From Paracoccus fontiphilus (GTDB lineage Bacteria > Pseudomonadota > Alphaproteobacteria > Rhodobacterales > Rhodobacteraceae), in NCBI RefSeq assembly GCF_017356265.1, contig NZ_JAFNAW010000010.1, positions 29,098-93,097 on the forward strand: 64,000 nt of DNA, in the 5' to 3' direction. Position 1 is the first letter of the stretch. Each line of letters begins with the position of its first letter. Below the pieces are notes generated by a model. The model was not told the origin of the DNA and did not search any database. It saw nothing but the letters and a program-made list of their open reading frames with translations. Below are positions 26,472-36,221 of the stretch, in pieces. The position numbers and the translations under genes were made by a program.

Positions 26472-28519
26472 GCGCTTTTCCGGATGGGCGTTGCCAGGGG
26501 CTCGGACCCGGTCGCCGGTTCGGCGGCCGGCGCCCGATCCGTCCTGCGGTCGCCGATGGAGCCCAGCAAGGGCACCTGGACCGTGCCTTCGGGCGTTGCG
26601 GTCGCGACATCGACGGCGTCATAGATCCCGTGCGCGGTCTTGTCCCAGTAGAAGGGCTTCACGACCACCTCGTAGATCGCCTTCCAGCCGGCAAGGCAGC
26701 CCAGCGGGAAATACAGGTGCAGGCTGGGCACCCAATACATCAGGTGGCGATGCTTGTCGGCCCGCACGGCCCACATGCCCACCCCGATGCTGAGCAGTTC
26801 CGAGGCGACAAAGGTGCCGAACAGCGCCGGAATGGCATAGCCGCCCCAGACCCCGGCCAGGGGCTCGCGCAGGGGATGCGGCAGGCCGAGGCTCAGCAGC
26901 CAGAAGCTCCACAGGATGGGGGCCAGCAGGTATTGCGACAGGCTGCCCAGGAACTGGATCTGGAAGCCGATGAAGCGCCGGGGGCCAAGCTCGCGCCACA
27001 GGGCGCGCGGGTTACGCATGTGGACGCCCCAGGTCATCGCGTAGCCCTTCAGCCAGCGTGACCGTTGCTTGACCCAGGGCAGGGCGCGGCAGTTCGCCTC
27101 CTCGTCGGTGGTGGTGTCGATGATCTCGGTCCGCCAGCCGCGACGGGCCAGCCGCACGCCAAGGTCGGCGTCCTCGGTCACGTTCCAGGCGTCCCAGGCG
27201 CCGACCTGTTCCAGCGCGTCGCGGCGGAAGAACAGGGTGGTGCCGCCCAAGGGTACCACCAGGCCGAGGCGCGCGATGCCGGGCAGGATCACCCGGAACC
27301 AGGCGGCGTATTCGATGGTGAAGCAGCGCGCCAGCCAGTTGGTGCGGGGATTATAGAAATCCAGCGCGCCCTGCAGGCAGGCCACGTCGGCGGGCGCAAA
27401 GTGGAAACGGCGCGCGACGGTGTGCAACTGGTCGGGGTCGGGCCGGTCCTCGGCATCCCAGACGCCGATGATATTGCCCCGGCAGAAGTTCAGGGCATAG
27501 TTCAGTGCGCGCGGCTTGGTCTGAACGGGGCCGTTCGGAACCTCGACCACGCGAATCCAGCCGGGCAGGCGGGCGCCTTGCAGGGCGTTGCGCGTGACCT
27601 GGTCGCTGGCCTCGATCACCAGCAGGATGTCGGTCAATTCGCGCGGGTAATCCAGGCGCGACAGGCGGCCCACCAGCTTGCCCGCGACGTCGCTTTCCCG
27701 AAACAGCGGCACCATGACCGAGATCACGGGCAGCGGCCCGGTCATCTCGGCCTGCTTGGCCCGGCCCCGGGCCAGATCCTTGGCCAGGGCGCCCTGCTCG
27801 GCCAGGATGCGCCGGCTGGACAGGAAGGCCAGCAGCTTCAGCCCGCTTTGCGCCAGCAAGGACGCGGTGGCCCACAGGGTCAGGACCGACAGGATCATCA
27901 CGGGCGCGAACCACAGTCCAAGCGCCAGAACCGCCATCGCGCCCAAGGCGATGCGGCCGGTGCGCGCCTCGTTCCGCGAGCGGCAGCTTTCGACGGCGGG
28001 AACGCGCATCTCGGCCTGGCGGATCATGGCGATGCGGCGCACGGCAAGAATGGCGGCCTGGACCTGATCCTCGCTGCACAGAAGCATCCGGACCTGGCCG
28101 AAGCTGGCGGGGAAGGACGGGATCAAGGCGGCAAAAGCCTCGGGGCGGGCGGTGGCGATCCAGGTGACGCCGCCGATGCGGCGCCAAGGCAGGATCGCAT
28201 TGGCAAGGCAGAACTCGGCGCCCAAGGCATCGATCAGGCGCGGGTCGCCGGGCGTCTTGGCCGGATCGAGCGCGGTCGTGCGCCATTGCCGGGTCAGGGC
28301 GCGCAACAGCGCTTCGGGCGTGACCCAGCCTTGGGACAGCAGGATTTGCCCCAGACGGCTTTCCTGCCGCCCGCGCATCACGCTGGCCTTCAGCAGGTTG
28401 CCGGGATCGACGGCGCCGTCTTCCAGCAGCAGTTGGCCCAAAGGCGCCTGGTTGCGCGGCGCCAAGGTCGGCGCGGCGGCGTCGGCGGGCAGGACGGCTG
28501 CGGGGTGCGGACTGGCCAT
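26468..28519 (-). CDS. MshEN-domain glycosyltransferase family 2 (probable c-di-GMP-responsive glycan synthase)
   Basis: A 683-residue membrane protein. Residues about 26-80 form an MshEN-type motif (APLGQLLLEDG, then RLGQILLSQGWVTPEALLRAL); this domain binds c-di-GMP in MshE and NfrB. Two transmembrane helices follow (about 190-240). A GT2 domain has DAEDRPDPD (near 358), EDADLG (near 449) and the processive QRSRWLKG (near 484), followed by several C-terminal transmembrane segments. This is the layout of an inner-membrane polysaccharide synthase. A full CtrA-type box lies 44 bases upstream of the ATG, and the start codon is inside an 11-bp inverted repeat. No export or partner genes adjoin it; ugd is 6.5 kb away. 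The product is unknown. Confidence 0.85.
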   Translation of the reverse strand: MASPHPAAVLPADAAAPTLAPRNQAPLGQLLLEDGAVDPGNLLKASVMRGRQESRLGQILLSQGWVTPEALLRALTRQWRTTALDPAKTPGDPRLIDALGAEFCLANAILPWRRIGGVTWIATARPEAFAALIPSFPASFGQVRMLLCSEDQVQAAILAVRRIAMIRQAEMRVPAVESCRSRNEARTGRIALGAMAVLALGLWFAPVMILSVLTLWATASLLAQSGLKLLAFLSSRRILAEQGALAKDLARGRAKQAEMTGPLPVISVMVPLFRESDVAGKLVGRLSRLDYPRELTDILLVIEASDQVTRNALQGARLPGWIRVVEVPNGPVQTKPRALNYALNFCRGNIIGVWDAEDRPDPDQLHTVARRFHFAPADVACLQGALDFYNPRTNWLARCFTIEYAAWFRVILPGIARLGLVVPLGGTTLFFRRDALEQVGAWDAWNVTEDADLGVRLARRGWRTEIIDTTTDEEANCRALPWVKQRSRWLKGYAMTWGVHMRNPRALWRELGPRRFIGFQIQFLGSLSQYLLAPILWSFWLLSLGLPHPLREPLAGVWGGYAIPALFGTFVASELLSIGVGMWAVRADKHRHLMYWVPSLHLYFPLGCLAGWKAIYEVVVKPFYWDKTAHGIYDAVDVATATPEGTVQVPLLGSIGDRRTDRAPAAEPATGSEPLATPIRKSA

Positions 28520-28547
28520 GGGCGATTCCCTTCTGGATCGCCCATGG
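28516..28547 (-). promoter_or_regulatory. Inverted repeat over the GT2 start codon with the SD in the loop
   Basis: On the minus strand, an 11-bp perfect inverted repeat CCATGGGCGAT ... ATCGCCCATGG encloses the 10-base loop CCAGAAGGGA, which holds the Shine-Dalgarno AAGGGA. The start ATG (28519-28517) is in the 3' arm. As RNA it could hide the start codon; as DNA it could be an operator. Which applies depends on where transcription starts. Confidence 0.6.
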
Positions 28548-28562
28548 GTGGCATGGAAGCCG

Positions 28563-28578
28563 TTAAGAAGCGGTTAAG
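28563..28578 (-). promoter_or_regulatory. CtrA-type binding site upstream of the MshEN-GT2 gene
   Basis: Read on the minus strand this is TTAACCGCTTCTTAAC, with halves TTAA-N7-TTAAC, a perfect full CtrA consensus. It overlaps the TAA stop region of carA and ends 44 bases before the GT2 ATG. The string TTAACCGCTTCTTA is shared with the site at 16178-16193. Confidence 0.7.
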
Positions 28579-29728
28579 TCCCCGACCGGCGGTTGCGCAT
28601 CGCGTCGGCGAAGCGCTGGAACAGATACAGGCTGTCCTGCGGCCCCGGCGCGGCCTCGGGGTGGTATTGCACGGAAAAGACCGGCTTGTCCGCGACGCGG
28701 ATGCCGCAGTTGCTGCCGTCGAACAGGCTGACATGGGTCTCGATCACGCCTGCGGGCAGGGACTGGCTGTCCACCGCGAAGCCGTGGTTCATGGACGTGA
28801 TCTCGACCTTGCCGGTTTCCGTGTCGCGCACCGGATGGTTCGCCCCGTGATGGCCGTGGCCCATCTTCACGGTCTTCGCGCCAAGCGCCAGCGCCAGCAT
28901 CTGGTGGCCCAGGCAGATGCCGAAGATCGGCATGTCGCGGTCCAGCAGGTTCTGGATCATCGGCACGGCATATTCGCCGGTCGCCGCCGGATCGCCGGGA
29001 CCGTTCGACAGGAACACGCCCTCGGGCTGGTGCGCCAGGACCTCCTCGGCCGTGGCGGTGGCGGGCAGCACGGTCACGTCGGCGCCGAAGGCCACCAGCG
29101 AGCGCAGGATGTTGCGTTTCGCGCCGTAATCCAAGGCCACGACCTTGAAGGGCTTCTGTTCGGGCGAGGTTCCGAAACCCTTGCCCCATTCCCAGGCCCC
29201 CTGGTCCCAGCGATAGCTTTGCCGGCAGGTCACGTCGCGGGCCAGATCCAGGCCGACGAGGCCGGTCCAGCCGCGTGCCTTGGCGACCATGGCGGCGATG
29301 TCGAAGTTGCCGTCGGGGTCATGGGCCAGCACCACGTGCGGCGCGCCCTGCTGGCGGATCGCGCGGGTCAGGCGGCGGGTATCGACGCCGCCGATGCCGA
29401 TGCGGCCGCGCCGCGCCATCCAGTCGGACAGGTCGCCCGCCGCGCGCCAGTTCGACGGCTCGGTGGGGTCCCAGCGGACCACGATGCCGCTGGCGACCGG
29501 GTCGGGGGCCTCGTCGTCTTCGGGCGTGATGCCGGTGTTGCCGATATGCGGAAAGGTGAAGGTGACGATCTGGCTGGCATAGGAGGGATCGGTCATGATC
29601 TCCTGATAGCCGGTCATCGCGGTGTTGAAGACCAACTCGGCCACGACCTCTCCGGGGGCGCCGAAACCCTGGCCGTAGAAGACGGTCCCGTCGGCAAGCG
29701 CAAGGCAGGCGGTCGGTTTGTTGGCCAT
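28574..29728 (-). CDS. carA: Carbamoyl-phosphate synthase small subunit
   Basis: A 384-residue protein. The N-terminal CPSase small-chain domain contains LADGTVFYGQGFGA and FNTAMTGYQEIMTDPSYASQIVTFT. The C-terminal class I glutamine amidotransferase has the nucleophile Cys in GICLGHQ (near residue 270) and the His/Glu pair in QYHPEAAPG. It provides ammonia from glutamine to CarB for pyrimidine and arginine synthesis. carB is not in the window. The gene is divergent from the YqeY gene, and its stop overlaps the CtrA-type site of the next gene. Confidence 0.97.
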   Translation of the reverse strand: MANKPTACLALADGTVFYGQGFGAPGEVVAELVFNTAMTGYQEIMTDPSYASQIVTFTFPHIGNTGITPEDDEAPDPVASGIVVRWDPTEPSNWRAAGDLSDWMARRGRIGIGGVDTRRLTRAIRQQGAPHVVLAHDPDGNFDIAAMVAKARGWTGLVGLDLARDVTCRQSYRWDQGAWEWGKGFGTSPEQKPFKVVALDYGAKRNILRSLVAFGADVTVLPATATAEEVLAHQPEGVFLSNGPGDPAATGEYAVPMIQNLLDRDMPIFGICLGHQMLALALGAKTVKMGHGHHGANHPVRDTETGKVEITSMNHGFAVDSQSLPAGVIETHVSLFDGSNCGIRVADKPVFSVQYHPEAAPGPQDSLYLFQRFADAMRNRRSGT

Positions 29729-29857
29729 AGCAAGCACCCTTTGTCTGAAATCTGCCGGTGAATAAGGGCGAGGGGCGGCAAGGTCAAGGACAAGGCCCGT
29801 CTTGATTTGGTCGGTCCGCTGTCCTAAGTCGCAGGCTTTCGCGCCCAGGAGACGCCA

Positions 29858-30319
29858 ATGGACCTGCGAGCCACGCTGCAAGCCGCCACGAAGGAAGCCA
29901 TGAAAGCCAAGGACAGCGCCCGGCTGTCCACGCTGCGCCTGATCGGCGCCGCCATCAAGGATCGCGAGATCGCGGCGAGAGTCGGCGACGGGGACGGCAC
30001 GCTGGGCGACGCAGACCTGATCGCCATCCTGTCGAAGATGGTCAAGCAGCGCCAGGAATCCGCCAAGGCCTATGAAGAAGGCGGGCGGCTGGAACTGGCC
30101 CAGAAGGAAGAAGCCGAGATCGGCGTCATCCAGGAATTCCTGCCCCGGCAACTGACCGAGGCGGAAACCGCCGCCGCCATCGACGCCGCCATAGGCGCGC
30201 TTGGCGCCACCGGCATCCGCGACATGGGCCGCGTCATGGCCGAGCTGCGCGACCGCCACGCGGGCCAGACGGACTTCGGCGCCGTGGGGCCGATGGTCAA
30301 GGCGCGGCTGCTGAACTGA
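29858..30319 (+). CDS. GatB/YqeY domain protein
   Basis: A 153-residue helical protein covering the whole YqeY family. It begins MDLRATLQAATKEAMKAKDSARLSTLRLIGAAIKDREI and contains QRQESAKAYEEGGRLELAQKEEAEI and FLPRQLTEAE, all conserved. YqeY resembles the tRNA-binding tail domain of GatB; the precise role is unsettled. GGAGACGCCA precedes the ATG. As I recall, its location next to carA is common in alphaproteobacteria. Confidence 0.92.
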   Translation: MDLRATLQAATKEAMKAKDSARLSTLRLIGAAIKDREIAARVGDGDGTLGDADLIAILSKMVKQRQESAKAYEEGGRLELAQKEEAEIGVIQEFLPRQLTEAETAAAIDAAIGALGATGIRDMGRVMAELRDRHAGQTDFGAVGPMVKARLLN

Positions 30320-30357
30320 TCCGGCGGCAGGGCGTTGGTGGGCAGGAGGTGACGATC

Positions 30358-30546
30358 ATGCCCGCCAAGTCGAAAGCACAGCAGAAAGCCGCCGGCGCCG
30401 CCCTGTCGGCCAAGCGCGGCGACACGAAGGTCAAGGATCTGAAGGGCGCCTCGAAGGACATGCATGACAGCATGGACGAGCGGCAGCTTGAGGAATTGGC
30501 CGGGTCCAGCCGCAAGGGCAAGCCCGAGCATGTCGGCAAGGGCTGA
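30358..30546 (+). CDS. DUF3008 family small basic protein
   Basis: A 62-residue Lys-rich protein. MPAKSKAQQKAAGAALSAKRGD, KDLKGASKDMHDSM and the ending RKGKPEHVGKG match the DUF3008 family almost end to end. The ATG at 30358 is eight bases after GGAGG; a GTG nine bases earlier overlaps that SD. The family has no known function; its composition suggests a nucleic-acid- or stress-related role, which is only a guess. Its TGA abuts the stop of the convergent DUF2244 gene. Confidence 0.85.
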   Translation: MPAKSKAQQKAAGAALSAKRGDTKVKDLKGASKDMHDSMDERQLEELAGSSRKGKPEHVGKG

Positions 30547-31040
30547 CTAGCGCAGGCTGGCGAGCCGCCGCACAAGGTCATCGTGCAGCGCGCGGCGTTC
30601 CTCGGGTGTCAGGAAGACGCCCAGCTCGATCTCTCGATTGCCGTCGGTCAGGGTCAGGTAGGACTCGACCGGGCCTTTGCGCAGGGCGGGGCGCAGCCAA
30701 TAGCTGTTGGTGGACCATTCGCGCATGGGGCGGCCCGGGTCGTGTCGCAGGATCAGGACCCGGTCGCGGTCGAGCGTCAGTTCCTCGAAGGTCGTGCCCC
30801 GGCGATAGCTGTGCTGGATCGCGTACCAGACGCCGCCGATGACCAGCAGCACGAAGGGCAGCAGGCCCCACAGCACGGATGTGCCCAGCATCGCCACCAC
30901 CGGCAGCGCCATGAAGCCCGCCGTCAGGCCGATGAACCAGACGAAGCCCTTGCGGGGCAGCGACTGATAGGGCCAGAGCCTCAGCCGATATGAAACGGCC
31001 CCGGTGTGATCCGGGGCCGTATCGTTCCATTCATAGGGCA

Positions 31041-31041
<1 letters not shown>
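30547..31041 (-). CDS. DUF2244 membrane protein
   Basis: A 164-residue protein with two adjacent transmembrane helices (about residues 34-72: FVWFIGLTAGFMALPVVAML and LLPFVLLVIGGVWYAI), followed by a soluble beta-rich domain (TFEELTLDRDRVLILRHDPG, REWSTNSYWLRPALR) characteristic of DUF2244. The start overlaps the ctaD stop by one base, so it is in the oxidase operon. DUF2244 genes often accompany aa3 oxidase genes in alphaproteobacteria, suggesting a respiratory membrane role; no activity is established. Confidence 0.88.
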
Positions 31042-32729
<1,688 letters not shown>

Positions 32730-32865
32730 TCAGATATAGTGATCCGGTCCGGCAGACCGGCATTTCCTTTGGGTGTGTTCTAGACCAGCCATGCCGACCC
32801 GGCAATGCCCTAAGGACGACGGATCGGCAGCTTTTGGTGGCGGATGCTGCCCGCGCAGGTTGCGC

Positions 32866-33303
32866 CTAACGGTAGACGAGCACCGGGATCTTGGAATGGG
32901 TCAGGATCTTGGTGGCCTGGCTGCCCATGACAACCGCGGCCATCCCCCGGCGCCCGTGCGATGCCATGGCGATCAGGTCGCAGCCCTCGGCCAGGGCGGT
33001 GTCGATGATCGCCTCGTAGGGGCTGTCGTGCCACTTGTGATGCGTCTGGACGGTGACGCCCGCGGCGGCCCCCTTGTCGCGCGCGGCCTTCAGGACCCGC
33101 TCGGCATGGGCGGTGGCGTCGGCATCATAGCTTGCGCGGGTGCTTTCGACCTGCATGGCGTCGCTGCTGAGGATGCGGAAGGGTTCGGTCACGATCAGGA
33201 TCGTCGCCTCGGCGCCGATCGCGCCAGCAAGGGCAAGGCCCTTGTCCACGGCCTGGGTCGCCAGTTCCGACCCGTCGGTCGGGATCAGGATATGCTTGAA
33301 CAT
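32866..33303 (-). CDS. Universal stress protein (UspA family)
   Basis: A 145-residue single-domain Usp. It begins MFKHILIPTDGSELA and ends with the ATP-binding signature MASHGRRGMAAVVMGSQATKIL (G-2x-G-9x-G-S). GGAGGAG precedes the ATG at 33303. An FNR-type box centred about 78 bases upstream suggests induction at low oxygen; FnrP-dependent Usp proteins are known in Paracoccus denitrificans. It sits between the cytochrome c and oxidase genes on the same strand, which supports a link to respiratory state. Confidence 0.93.
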   Translation of the reverse strand: MFKHILIPTDGSELATQAVDKGLALAGAIGAEATILIVTEPFRILSSDAMQVESTRASYDADATAHAERVLKAARDKGAAAGVTVQTHHKWHDSPYEAIIDTALAEGCDLIAMASHGRRGMAAVVMGSQATKILTHSKIPVLVYR

Positions 33304-33374
33304 CACTCCTCCACACATTGCGGGCATCGGCCCCGTTGCATGGGCGAAGCTGTCACGAACGGCGCCGGGGCAGA

Positions 33375-33388
33375 ATGATCCAAATCAA
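33375..33388 (-). promoter_or_regulatory. FNR-type box upstream of usp
   Basis: The plus-strand sequence ATGATCCAAATCAA matches TTGAT-N4-ATCAA with one mismatch. It lies about 72-85 bases before the usp ATG and just beyond the cycA terminator, so it most likely controls usp alone. Confidence 0.55.
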
Positions 33389-33390
33389 AC

Positions 33391-33414
33391 GGGCCGGTCC
33401 CGAAGGACCGGCCC
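33391..33414 (-). terminator. Intrinsic terminator after cycA
   Basis: A 10-bp perfect stem GGGCCGGTCC / GGACCGGCCC with a 4-base loop, followed on the minus strand by GTTTGATTTGG, a modest T-rich tail. It lies 26 bases past the cycA stop and separates cycA from usp. Confidence 0.8.
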
Positions 33415-33439
33415 GCCGCCCGTCTTGCCGTTGACGTCC

Positions 33440-33865
33440 CTACTGGGCCGCCGGAGAGGCGCTGGCGAGATAGGCCGCGATGTCGGCCTGGTTCTTGTTC
33501 AGCTTGAAGGTCATCTTCGTGCGCGCCGACGAATCGCCCGTCTTTTCCTGCACGAACTTGTTGGGGTCGGTGATGTAGGCCGCCAGATCCTCCAGCGTCC
33601 AGACCTCGCCCGCGTCCTTGAGCGCGATCAGCGCCTCGGAATACTTGAAGCCTTCCTCGCTGCCCGCGGGGCGACCCACGACGCCGTAGAGGTTAGGCCC
33701 GGTCTTGCCGCCCTTCACGATGTCCTCGCCCTCGGGCGACTGGATCATGTGGCAGGCCTTGCACTTGCGGAATTCCTTTTCGCCAGTGGCGGCGTCGCCA
33801 TCCTGTGCCAGGGCGGGCGTGGCTAGGGCTGCACCCATCAGGGCGCCGATGATCGCAAATCTCAT
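33440..33865 (-). CDS. cycA: Cytochrome c550-type class I c-type cytochrome
   Basis: A 141-residue periplasmic electron carrier. The signal peptide MRFAIIGALMGAALATPALA is cleaved before QDGDAATG. The haem-binding CKACH is at residues 35-39, and the Met ligand is in KMTFKL. The mature start and the segment KGGKTGPNLYGVVGR are very close to Paracoccus cytochrome c550. It shuttles electrons from bc1 to the aa3 oxidase and to denitrification enzymes. GAGGAAACGA precedes the ATG. It ends in a strong hairpin terminator, so it is probably transcribed alone. Confidence 0.93.
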   Translation of the reverse strand: MRFAIIGALMGAALATPALAQDGDAATGEKEFRKCKACHMIQSPEGEDIVKGGKTGPNLYGVVGRPAGSEEGFKYSEALIALKDAGEVWTLEDLAAYITDPNKFVQEKTGDSSARTKMTFKLNKNQADIAAYLASASPAAQ

Positions 33866-33970
33866 TCGTTTCCTCGCTTTTCCAAAGATCTTGGAAGTCC
33901 CAACGGATCTACATAAACCCGCAACGGGAATTTGCCACCCGTCAGAAGGTCGCATCCGGGGAAAAAGCGA

Positions 33971-34615
33971 TCAGCCGAAGATCGGGTCGAACTGCCGCCG
34001 CAAGGCCACGTCCAGGTCGGCCATGCCCACCGGCAGGCCCAGATCGACCAGGCTGGTCACGCCGTGCCCGCTGATCCCGCAGGGCACGATGCCGCCGTAA
34101 TGGGTCAGGTCGGGTTCCACGTTGATGGCGATGCCATGGAAGCTGACCCAGCGGCGCAGCTTGACGCCGATGGCCGCGATCTTGTCGTCGCGCGGGCTGC
34201 CGTCGGGCAGGGGCGCCTTGTCGGGGCGCGGCACCCAGACGCCCACGCGTCCGTCGCGGATTGCGCCCGTCACGCCGAACTCGGCCAGCGAGGCGATGAC
34301 CCAGGCCTCCAGCTTTGCCACGAAGGCGCGGACGTCGCGGCCGCGCCGGTTCAGGTCCAGCATGACATAGACGATTCGCTGGCCCGGACCGTGATAGGTG
34401 TATTGCCCGCCACGGCCGGTGACGTGAACCGGAAAGCGCGCGTCCAGAAGGTCGCCCTCCCGGGCGCTGGTGCCTGCGGTATAAAGCGGGGGATGTTCGA
34501 CCAGCCACACGGCCTCGTCCGCGTGACCCGCATGGATCGCCGCGACCCGCGCCTCCATGAAGGCCACCGCCGCGTCATAGCCGGTCAGCCCGTCTGCCCT
34601 GATCCATTCAACCAT
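33971..34615 (-). CDS. lipB: Octanoyl-[acyl carrier protein]:protein octanoyltransferase
   Basis: A 214-residue protein. The conserved sequences are [21 protein letters not shown], the catalytic Lys in [20 protein letters not shown], and the catalytic Cys in [12 protein letters not shown]. LipB moves octanoate from ACP to lipoyl domains of 2-oxoacid dehydrogenases and GcvH. I chose the ATG at 34615 ([10 protein letters not shown], the usual start region); the frame is open to a TTG at 34684 with a poorly conserved extension. It is upstream of cycA on the same strand with about 105 bases between. Confidence 0.95.
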   Translation of the reverse strand: MVEWIRADGLTGYDAAVAFMEARVAAIHAGHADEAVWLVEHPPLYTAGTSAREGDLLDARFPVHVTGRGGQYTYHGPGQRIVYVMLDLNRRGRDVRAFVAKLEAWVIASLAEFGVTGAIRDGRVGVWVPRPDKAPLPDGSPRDDKIAAIGVKLRRWVSFHGIAINVEPDLTHYGGIVPCGISGHGVTSLVDLGLPVGMADLDVALRRQFDPIFG

Positions 34616-34724
34616 GCGCGGGATCTGGACCGGCGCGGCGATGTCGTCAAGGCGTCGCGCGTCGATCAGAATACCCCTTTTCAATCCGCTTCGCCTCGGC
34701 TATCACCCGCCGCACTGCCCGGAT

Positions 34725-34811
34725 GCGGTCGTGGCGGAATTGGTAGACGCGCAGCGTTGAGGTCGCTGTTCCTTAACCGGAGTGGAAGTTCGAGTCTTCT
34801 CGACCGCACCA
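34725..34811 (+). tRNA. tRNA-Leu (GAG)
   Basis: The acceptor arms GCGGTCG and CGACCGC close the molecule, and ACCA is encoded. The anticodon arm is CAGCG-TTGAGGT-CGCTG with anticodon GAG. A long variable arm typical of class II leucine tRNAs follows, and the T-arm contains GTTCGAGTC. The D-arm has the usual GGAATTGGTAGAC. It is a single tRNA gene, divergent from lipB. Confidence 0.96.
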
Positions 34812-35045
34812 TCCTTCATCCTGGACCATGGCGCCTCGGCTTGCCGGAACATGGTCTGACAGGTCGGCAGTCCATCCTTTATGGCGACGCGGCGTGCTGG
34901 GACTGCCCTTTGGCCTATCCCGCTATTTTTCCTGGCGGGCAGCGCGGGCGATTTCTGCGGATGGCACTCGACCAGGACATTTTTCCCTGACATCTTCATG
35001 CCGGCAAGAACCGAGGTCCAAGGGGCCGCCACCGTTGAGGATCGT

Positions 35046-36215
35046 ATGAAGATTTCTGTTGTAGGTCTTGGTTATGTGGGTTTGTCGAACGCGGTGCTGC
35101 TGGCGCAGCATTCGACCGTCGTGGCCCTGGACATCGATGAAAGCCGCGTCGCGGCCGTCAACGGCCGGCACAGCCCGATCGAGGATGCCGAGATCGCCCG
35201 CTTCTTCGCCGAGCGGCAGTTGGATCTGTCGGCGACCACCGATCCGCGGCAGGCGCTGGACGGCGCGGATTTCGTGATCGTCGCCACGCCCACCAACTAC
35301 GATCCCCGCACCAACGGCTTCGACACCAGCTCGGTCGAGGCGGTCATCGCCCTTGCCCGCAAACATGCGCCGAACACCCCGATCATCGTCAAGTCCACGG
35401 TGCCGGTGGGCTTTACCAGCCGGATGCGCGCCCAGAACGGCTTCGACGGCATCATCTTCTCGCCCGAGTTCCTGCGCGAGGGGCTGGCGCTCCATGACAA
35501 CCTGTATCCCAGCCGCATCGTCGTCGGCGACAAGGGAGAGGCGGCCCGCCGCTTCGCGGATCTGCTGGCGCAGGGGGCCGTGGCGAAGGACGTGCCGGTC
35601 CTGCTGACCGATTCGACGGAAGCCGAGGCGATCAAGCTGTTCGCCAACACCTTCCTGGCCATGCGCGTCGCCTATTTCAACGAGCTGGACAGCTATGCGC
35701 TGACCCACGGCCTTGATCCGCACGCGATCATCCGGGGCGTCGCGCTGGACCCACGGGTGGGCGACTATTACAACAACCCCTCCTTCGGCTATGGCGGCTA
35801 TTGCCTGCCCAAGGACACCAAGCAGCTGCTGGCGAACTATTCGGCGGTGCCGCAGAACCTGATCGCCGCGATCGTCGATTCGAACCGGACGCGCAAGGAC
35901 TTCATCGCCGACCAGATCACGGCGCGGAGCCCGCGCACCGTCGGCATCTATCGTCTGGTGATGAAGGAAGGATCGGACAACTTCCGCGACAGCGCGATCC
36001 AGGGGATCATGAAGCGCATCAAGGCCAAGGGCATCAACTGCATCGTCTACGAGCCCGCGCTGCAGGCCGACCATTTCTTCCACTCCCCGGTCGAGCGTGA
36101 TCTGGCGTCCTTCAAGGCGCAGTCGGACGTGATCATCGCCAACCGCCGCCACGACGATCTGGCCGATGTCGGGGACAAGCTGTTCACCCGCGACCTGCTG
36201 CAGCGGGACATCTGA
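35046..36215 (+). CDS. ugd: UDP-glucose 6-dehydrogenase
   Basis: A 389-residue protein. The N-terminal NAD-binding domain begins [20 protein letters not shown], and [15 protein letters not shown] and the central dimerisation helix [22 protein letters not shown] follow. The catalytic Cys is in [14 protein letters not shown] (near residue 254). It oxidises UDP-glucose to UDP-glucuronate for surface polysaccharides, possibly for the GT2 or GT8 enzymes in this window. GAGG lies six bases before the ATG. The first dozen codons are unusually AT-rich for the genome, which would keep the start unstructured. Confidence 0.96.
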   Translation: MKISVVGLGYVGLSNAVLLAQHSTVVALDIDESRVAAVNGRHSPIEDAEIARFFAERQLDLSATTDPRQALDGADFVIVATPTNYDPRTNGFDTSSVEAVIALARKHAPNTPIIVKSTVPVGFTSRMRAQNGFDGIIFSPEFLREGLALHDNLYPSRIVVGDKGEAARRFADLLAQGAVAKDVPVLLTDSTEAEAIKLFANTFLAMRVAYFNELDSYALTHGLDPHAIIRGVALDPRVGDYYNNPSFGYGGYCLPKDTKQLLANYSAVPQNLIAAIVDSNRTRKDFIADQITARSPRTVGIYRLVMKEGSDNFRDSAIQGIMKRIKAKGINCIVYEPALQADHFFHSPVERDLASFKAQSDVIIANRRHDDLADVGDKLFTRDLLQRDI

Positions 36216-36221
36216 TCCCGC

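Noticed and set aside
34725..34811. tRNA-Leu as an integration site for a mobile island
   Set aside because: There is no integrase, no duplicated tRNA end and no shift in gene content downstream (ugd, methylase, cckA, recA are core genes).
34812..35045. Open frame linking the tRNA-Leu to ugd as a longer N-terminus
   Set aside because: The canonical [15 protein letters not shown] start at 35046 has a good SD. The upstream residues are unlike any Ugd and follow from chance openness.
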